Shown here one piece after another: positions 62,101 through 64,000 of a DNA stretch of 64,000 nt. Positions within the stretch are counted from its first letter, which is position 1, and each line of letters starts with the position of its first letter. The notes below the pieces were generated by a model. It had not been told where the DNA came from and did not search any database. It saw only the letters and a list, made by a program, of their open reading frames with translations. Origin of the DNA: Norana najaformis (taxonomy: Eukaryota > Annelida > Clitellata > Crassiclitellata > Hormogastridae); the NCBI GenBank assembly GCA_964023275.1, contig OZ029929.1:3103844-3167843 (forward strand), written 5' to 3'. The position numbers and the translations under genes are program-made.

Positions 62101-63297
62101 TAGCATTTCAAAAACTTGATGAAGCTTCAAAAAGTTCAGAACACCTTGGCAAGAGTTATCACTACAGTTTCAAAATATGAACATGTATCACTGATCCTAA
62201 AATTATTGCATTTGCTGCCCATATAATTTTCACGACTTGGCTAATCGTATACTAGAATCTCTATTTCAGCCAATCTCACTATCTTCACTCTGAACTGACT
62301 CCCAAGATTTGTCTCTACTCAACCAGATCTTCTGACTGTCTGAAGTTGACTATTCGATGAACAAGGACAGCTCTCAGCAGGCATGCCTTTTCTGTTTCGG
62401 CCTTCAGATCTCAGCCAAAATCTCTTCTCTTCCTGAATTCTTTTCCTCTGTAGGCTGTTTTTGTGTCTTCTCGGATTCCCATTTTGCATTTCAATCGGAC
62501 TCACCCTGGAATTTGGCTTGCACAACAATTTTACTTAGTAGCGACCATCAACAGATGTCTGGAGTATTATTACAGTGGTGCTATAGAAGGTCTCAGACTA
62601 GATCGGATTTATTTTGTTCTCGTAGAGAAGTGATTTATCATTAAGGTGATTATGTCATTTCTCAGCAGAAATAGAAGGTACCAGCTTAGTAATTATTAAT
62701 GGCTTCAGTATTTTTACCTTAAAATGCGCTTCGCTTGAACCTCGCTTCCACTTAATTTAATTTTAAATAAAAATCATAAACCTTGCTTTCTGCAGTTACT
62801 TTAAACATGATCAACTGAAATGATGCATACTTCAAACCATGTGATAAAAAGAAATTTAACACAATATCCAGTCCTACCTACAACTTCAAATTTAAAAAAA
62901 TTTCAGAGTTTTGAAATAGTACATAATTATATATCGATATGTCTGTTCATTTGTCTAATTGTATGCATTTGTGTTGTAGATTTGTTGCTCTGATAACCAG
63001 ACTCTCTTCTGTCCTTCATCTTTTATCAAGGTCAGCTATGCTCCAGGTCGCGAATGGGTTGCAGCATCAATAGCCAACCACTCAAGTAACTCCATCTCTC
63101 TGTCGTGGTCAAACTGCAGTGCCAGGCACATTGTTGGACTGCGCTACTTGTGGCGTGAGACGCCCTGTGCTGTGCTTCACTCCTGTCCAATCTATGGCGC
63201 TCACACTGACCTCCCAATGGGACCCTACATTCGTTTTGGCCTTCGTGATGACGGACTCACTTATCAACTCGACCATGACCAAGTTAATCTAATATGA
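41272..63297 (+). CDS. SIAE: SIAE-like membrane-anchored protein, probable pseudoenzyme (10 exons)
   Basis: Ten exons (41272-41674, 47736-47942, 48180-48355, 49862-50000, 51713-51911, 52877-52950, 53310-53443, 54080-54237, 58815-59013, 62980-63297) join in frame into 2007 nt: 668 residues plus stop. Residues 1-109 are polar and acidic; 110-130 form one hydrophobic segment; from about 139 the protein follows sialate O-acetylesterase, the lysosomal/secreted enzyme removing O-acetyl groups from sialic acids. Family blocks are visible: YYGDNMVLQ (147-154 region), VLFGDVW, SAVCWLFG, WYQGE (397-401), IRWRQTANYGFVPNP. The nucleophile block GQSNM is GQENM (Glu254) and the IHPRxK block is ILPRHK (Leu499). 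Sequons (ENTT, KNTS, LNGS, INST, NHSS, NCSA, DNQT) all lie after the hydrophobic segment, fitting a lumenal or extracellular domain. Human SIAE is about 523 residues with a signal peptide. An uninterrupted frame over ten exons argues against a pseudogene. The N-terminal extension rests on one exon and has no homologue I recognise. Confidence 0.88.
42480..43610 (+). mobile_element. decayed L2-like LINE: endonuclease domain and 3' end
   Basis: Broken frames show SLIETWLQPN, ISDLTPPTLSLLNETR, ILLVNIYHPPSLSLTDFLDE FQSL, AEFNVYLDV (GDFNxHxD motif altered), RTLDVLIIHSN and YLSDHVAFC, the apurinic-endonuclease domain of L2-type LINEs. At 43420-43560 the C-terminal FGQHSFTVAGPSIKNSLHSH and SKLKTYLFQS appears, with the polymerase missing between. 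Lies in SIAE-like intron 1. Confidence 0.75.
44307..45841 (+). mobile_element. RTE-like LINE, 5'-truncated, with 13-bp target duplication
   Basis: Reverse transcriptase frame: LKNNKSPGNDGITGEMIKSG, NYRTIALISHLGKVMM, DEQAGFRKDRSTVQQI, CFIDFSKAFDSID, then after a frameshift near 44866 GTRQGDPISPSSFIILLERV and LCFADDIDLIERDEERL (catalytic FADD). A stop follows at 45147, then KTLVFG, VEKFTYLGSNTTYDLDSRKE, LYGCESWVVTKD, LKLFGHIWRMKEDRKIKTQM and a GAT-repeat tail. The arrangement fits the RTE clade (CFDP2/BovB-like). TGATAAATATTAT occurs at 44294-44306 and 45842-45854. Endonuclease domain absent. Located in SIAE-like intron 1, same orientation as the gene. Confidence 0.85.
46340..47060 (+). mobile_element. 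decayed L2-like LINE reverse transcriptase fragment
   Basis: MQTHLSSNSLISPLQSAYQM FHSTQSTLFAVHNN, GKVTALVLLDLSAVFNMVDH SLLLHRLQLQFGVPDPALYW FAT, followed by a broken YADD region (SLGYNFYARDDTQIYISFDS). Same family as 61105-59125. Confidence 0.75.
47736..47942 (+). CDS. SIAE: SIAE-like exon 2: start of esterase domain
   Basis: A clear pyrimidine tract and TTTTGCAG precede the exon. It joins exon 1 in phase 1 and encodes ESSFEFAFASYYGDNMVLQR and the following beta-rich segment up to VKNT. This matches the N-terminal block of SIAE proteins (ASYY/INxDMVLQ, then VWG). The phase-1 donor A|GTCAGT at 47943 was chosen because it keeps frame with the next exon and ends where the homologous segment ends; the open frame beyond it is intronic. 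Confidence 0.85.
48180..48355 (+). CDS. SIAE: SIAE-like exon 3: nucleophile block (GQENM)
   Basis: The exon follows a tandem CAGTAG acceptor; 48180 is taken as start, 48177 would add one codon in the same frame. It encodes GMTWRVILDEV, PFTITAML, KIQIKNVLFGDVWVCAGQEN and MQFSVDK. In active SIAE enzymes the serine of GQSN is the nucleophile (Ser127 in human). Here the codon at 48329-48331 is GAG, Glu254. Serine AGC or TCN to GAG needs at least two changes, so a single read error does not explain it. The donor is AAA|GTTAGT, phase 0. Confidence 0.85.
48356..49861. other. SIAE-like intron 3, no recognisable feature
   Basis: Short frames without motifs; I see no repeat I can name. Confidence 0.4.
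49862..50000 (+). CDS. SIAE: SIAE-like exon 4
   Basis: Starts after TTTCAG in phase 0 and ends at C|GTAAGC in phase 1. It encodes LLNGSEEVEAVDDLQRIRLF through IQLPWSLPSK, which aligns with the variable segment between the nucleophile block and SAVCWLFG in SIAE proteins, including the conserved IRL(F/S) strand and a tryptophan. One N-glycosylation sequon (NGS) is present. Confidence 0.82.
50700..50965 (+). mobile_element. LINE 3' end with ATTACA tail
   Basis: Ends GATTAGCTTCTCTTGAAGTG GCACTGTACAAGTGCCTGAT TACAATTACAATAAG, matching the 3' end of the copy at 55064-55790 (TTCTTGAAGTGGCGCTTTAT AAATGTCAGATTACAATTAC). In SIAE-like intron 4. Confidence 0.6.
51713..51911 (+). CDS. SIAE: SIAE-like exon 5
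   Basis: The best acceptor is TGTTTCAG before 51713, phase 1. A second AG before 51740 would also stay in frame and drop nine codons. The exon encodes SAVCWLFGKQLYSRLQYPVG and YSGSMMEQW (residues 352-359 from the Ser). Family members have WGGTPIEAW at this place, so the glycine-rich loop is altered but the Glu and Trp are kept. The exon ends AG|GTATGA, phase 2. Confidence 0.84.
52215..52550 (+). mobile_element. L2-like LINE 3' end
   Basis: CTCAAACTCATCATTATTCA ACCAGGTCATCTGAATGCC, then a broken frame with FSVAGLKFWNSLPASVH, and the 3' end TTTTATGCCTTGTGCATTAG ACATCAGTGC with TAATAATAATAATTT. In SIAE-like intron 5. Confidence 0.8.
52877..52950 (+). CDS. SIAE: SIAE-like exon 6 (74 bp micro-exon with WYQG)
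   Basis: A short exon between TTTACAG and G|GTATCC. It encodes SSKIWNSMVHPLLDLAHYGL followed by IWYQG. The SIAE family has VLWNAMIHPL and VVWYQGESN here. Phase 2 in and phase 1 out fit the neighbours exactly. Only 24 whole codons are present, so gene finders would easily miss it. Confidence 0.85.
53310..53443 (+). CDS. SIAE: SIAE-like exon 7, GC donor
   Basis: Follows CTGATTAG and continues WYQGEKDAMDG through AMISQWREELYRRTQGS to LPVGIVQ. Family members read WYQGESN, then LIxDWRExFH and FPFGLVQL. The exon must end after CAG at 53443 to give GIVQ|LAP; the intron therefore starts GCAAGA, a GC donor. A GT six bases earlier would delete VQ, which is conserved. Confidence 0.83.
54080..54237 (+). 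CDS. SIAE: SIAE-like exon 8, GC donor
   Basis: Starts after TTTGTACAG in phase 0. It encodes LAPNREANHLTYGYTDIRWR, then QTANYGFVPNPLLKKAFLAT and AIDLPDINSTYG. This matches the strongly conserved IRWHQTADFGYVPNP and MDLxDxDSxFG blocks. The last two bases AG join C of exon 9 to make Ser497. The intron begins GCAAGG, again a GC donor, and is 4.6 kb long. Confidence 0.84.
54570..55904. mobile_element. piggyBac-like TTAA element containing a nested LINE
   Basis: Flanked by TTAA at 54566-54569 and 55905-55908. Ends are inverted: CCCTTTTAACCTGACGC on the left; CCCTTTGAACCCCACAG read from the right end, 10 of the first 11 bases equal. CCYTTT termini and TTAA duplication are the piggyBac hallmark. 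No transposase was recognised in the part outside the nested LINE (about 55064-55790), so it is probably non-autonomous. In SIAE-like intron 8. Confidence 0.65.
55064..55790 (+). mobile_element. jockey/CR1-group LINE 3' part with ATTACA tail
   Basis: An intact 221-residue frame: MRRVSDLGVVLDRELSLTDH, VNSVSRSCFYHLRQLRTIRH, DFGNAIFAGLSLANISKLQS VLNASARLIGG, DTLHWLPIQQRIQFKILTLM, RSFAYVGPNSWNRLSRELR and QFRKRLKSVLF. The 3' UTR ends GATTACAATTACAATTACG. 5'-truncated after the polymerase core. The clean frame and position inside the TTAA element imply a relatively young insertion. Confidence 0.8.
55930..56290 (+). mobile_element. decayed LINE fragment
   Basis: AAAGCTGCTTCTACCTTCATA TGCACTAGGGTTGACTTTGA TAATGCC corresponds to the ICTRVDFGNAIF block of the LINE at 55064, in broken frame. 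Confidence 0.5.
56818..56860. repeat. (TA)n microsatellite
   Basis: TA dinucleotides with interruptions, self-complementary. Confidence 0.9.
56949..57690 (-). other. possible decayed ORF of unknown family
   Basis: Minus strand: an open stretch (57164-56949) with FEEIAKSINDFQPVNRRLLV KVQFQSKSKEKKRSARSHIR NQTVDVYP, basic and polar, and a second stretch near 57620-57470 beginning MEITSELEQTICGTYLSERM. They are separated by stops. The composition resembles proteins encoded by invertebrate transposons, but I do not recognise a family. Confidence 0.25.
58253..58716. mobile_element. hAT-type MITE with 8-bp target duplication
   Basis: GTCATGAA flanks both ends exactly (58245-58252, 58717-58724), the length typical of hAT transposons. 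Ends are inverted: CAGTGATGTAATACTCGAGT on the left, CAGTTATGTAGTCGAGTCCA from the right. Subterminal zones are packed with ACTCG/CGAGT repeats in both orientations. No transposase frame inside. In SIAE-like intron 8, about 100 bp upstream of exon 9. Confidence 0.85.
58815..59013 (+). CDS. SIAE: SIAE-like exon 9: IHP block changed to ILP
   Basis: Follows TTTGTTTAG. It encodes ILPRHKHDISNRLVQGALAI, then AYRQKDILFQGPLP and a beta-rich segment ending GGFE. SIAE proteins have SIHPRDKQxVAxRL and ALAYGEKxxxFEGPLP. The family histidine of IHP is Leu499 (CTT, 58819-58821). The donor is GAG|GTATGT, phase 0. Confidence 0.86.
59125..61105 (-). mobile_element. L2-like LINE with near-complete reverse transcriptase
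   Basis: Minus frames in order: KLLHWEKSNLFPAVCS, PNKSCLLDAIPTSLLKE, DPYQLNFVSKILERIVLNRL and LSANSLLSPFQSA, an in-frame TAG (about 60456), KGRVTALVLLDLSAAFDTVD HS, GVPQGSVLGPLLFSLYT, YHFYADDTQMYISFDS (catalytic YADD intact), LLLNPSKTEFMLLG, then LGVIFDSTMSLTNYINGICK and the C-terminal AFSVAGPKFWNSLPASVRYA. It ends with the family 3' UTR and a TAA-rich tail (59098-59135). The endonuclease is truncated away. In SIAE-like intron 9, opposite to the gene. Confidence 0.85.
61190..61645 (-). mobile_element. L2-like LINE 3' end
   Basis: Minus frame QRICFKLGFEVYKTMTCSQP HYLKSVLISQSYHYSTRSSE CLF and the same 3' UTR as 59125, with a TAAT-rich tail near 61190. Confidence 0.75.
61665..62610 (+). mobile_element. 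decayed L2-like LINE (TTAGA-tail family)
   Basis: YADDTQLYISFDNSSSSSLP at 61690, then broken LGVVFDSN, LDYCNSLLTSISKT and the 3' region shared with 11190-11735, ending TACAGTGGTGCTATAGAAGG and a degenerate TTAGA-like tail. Confidence 0.7.
62980..63297 (+). CDS. SIAE: SIAE-like exon 10 (last coding exon)
   Basis: Starts after GTGTTGTAG and encodes ICCSDNQTLFCPSSFIKVSY, then SISLSWSNCSARHIVGLRYL and WRETPCA, CPIYG, LPMGPYIRF and a 22-residue C-terminal tail ending at TGA 63295-63297. The family C-terminus reads ISCCSDxxxCxW, LRYAWxxxPCE and CPLY. The paired cysteines are retained, as expected for a lumenal fold. No AATAAA signal was seen between the stop and the window end, so the 3' UTR may continue outside. 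Confidence 0.87.
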   Translation: MCCSDNQTLFCPSSFIKVSYAPGREWVAASIANHSSNSISLSWSNCSARHIVGLRYLWRETPCAVLHSCPIYGAHTDLPMGPYIRFGLRDDGLTYQLDHDQVNLI

Positions 63298-64000
63298 TGA
63301 GATGACAGAGACAGAAATGAACAAAGGTTGAGCAACTTTGTGACACAGTGCAGTCGCCACAGATAATTTTGTGTGTATTTGAGATGATCTGTTTCTTGTC
63401 TTATTTATAGTTGCACTTATCTGTGTTGTCAGCGGTGGTTCCAGAGCCAATTCAGACTTCATGGGAAGAAGAACGGAAGGAAGGAGGCTACATAGTATCG
63501 ATCTGCTTCACCGGTTACTGAAATGCTGGGGCAACTGAAGTGCGAGGGGCAAGAATGCAGATGGGGCAGAAATGAGAAACCTTTGGCTCTGGCAAACCTC
63601 CACTTTTCATTGTTGTCATTGTCGTATTTTGCTCGTACTGAGCCTCAGATATTGAGGTTAGCTTTAGTCATGCGTGTTGTGTTGTAATCATGTTGCTTTT
63701 TATACTCACTGGATATTCCAAGGTTAAATAGTTTATACATAACTTGTTACTACTAACTAGTTAATACTAATTGTTGGTCAAGAAATCAGCTTTCTGCTTA
63801 CTATCGAGGTATATCTGATGCTAGTGCTTTTTGAATATAAGCCGACTGAAAGGGCTTTACATATTTATCTTTTCCCTTTCTTGAACTCTTTGAGTGGGTC
63901 ACTGTCATCATGCTGCAATTTCTCAAGTGTCAATAAGTTCCAACATAAAACCATGACACTATTTCATCACTATCACCACTATATTCATGATCATTTTATT
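63298..64000 (+). other. probable 3' UTR and downstream flank of the SIAE-like gene
   Basis: No coding signal and no AATAAA or ATTAAA was seen. The transcript end is not determined. Confidence 0.35.

Overview
The window reads as nuclear DNA of an invertebrate animal, most likely a lophotrochozoan such as a mollusc. The organism is an inference: AT-rich sequence, genes split into short exons by 0.3-6 kb introns, decayed non-LTR retrotransposons with L2/CR1-like and RTE-like reverse transcriptases, tRNA-derived SINEs and several cut-and-paste DNA transposon families. No bacterial-style gene organisation was seen, and no rRNA, genuine tRNA gene or CRISPR array.

Two host genes can be assembled exon by exon. 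(1) On the minus strand at the left, four exons (9634 down to 2949) encode a nearly complete PTB/PID domain of the LDL-receptor-adaptor type (LDLRAP1/ARH-like, endocytic cargo adaptor). Reading phase is conserved across every junction. Two further candidate 3' exons lie at 929-843 and 611-511; the latter ends with a sequence that fits the AP-2 beta-appendage binding pattern of ARH. The 5' exon was not found. (2) On the plus strand at the right, ten exons (41261-63297) join in frame into a 668-residue protein whose C-terminal 530 residues are a sialate O-acetylesterase (SIAE) homologue. It departs from the family in two ways: it begins with an acidic cytosolic tail and a type II membrane anchor in place of a signal peptide, and both the nucleophile serine (GQSN motif, here GQEN) and the IHP-motif histidine (here ILP) are replaced. 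An intact membrane-tethered pseudoenzyme is the simplest reading. Two consecutive introns of this gene use GC donors.

The rest is accessory DNA. Left part (1-9.6 kb): LDLRAP1-like gene with a defective piggyBac element (TTAA target duplication, decayed transposase start) in the intron between two of its exons. 9.6-16 kb: tandemly stacked LINE 3' ends, a LINE split by a 627-bp GGGA array and a 56-bp-arm palindrome. 16-35 kb: few recognisable features, SINEs, microsatellites, LINE 3' ends and an RTE fragment. 35-41 kb: a decayed uncharacterised mobile-element ORF, a mariner-like MITE, an RTE copy nested in a LINE, and a Tc1/mariner deletion derivative with almost identical long inverted repeats. 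41-63 kb: the SIAE-like gene, whose introns hold LINEs (including a 5'-truncated RTE copy with a 13-bp target duplication), a TTAA-flanked piggyBac-like element with a LINE nested inside it, and a hAT MITE with a perfect 8-bp target duplication.

The most interesting candidate biology is the catalytically altered, membrane-anchored SIAE-like protein. The DNA transposon copies with intact ends are good evidence of several transposon families having been active in this lineage. Family assignments rest on motifs read by eye; no database search was run.
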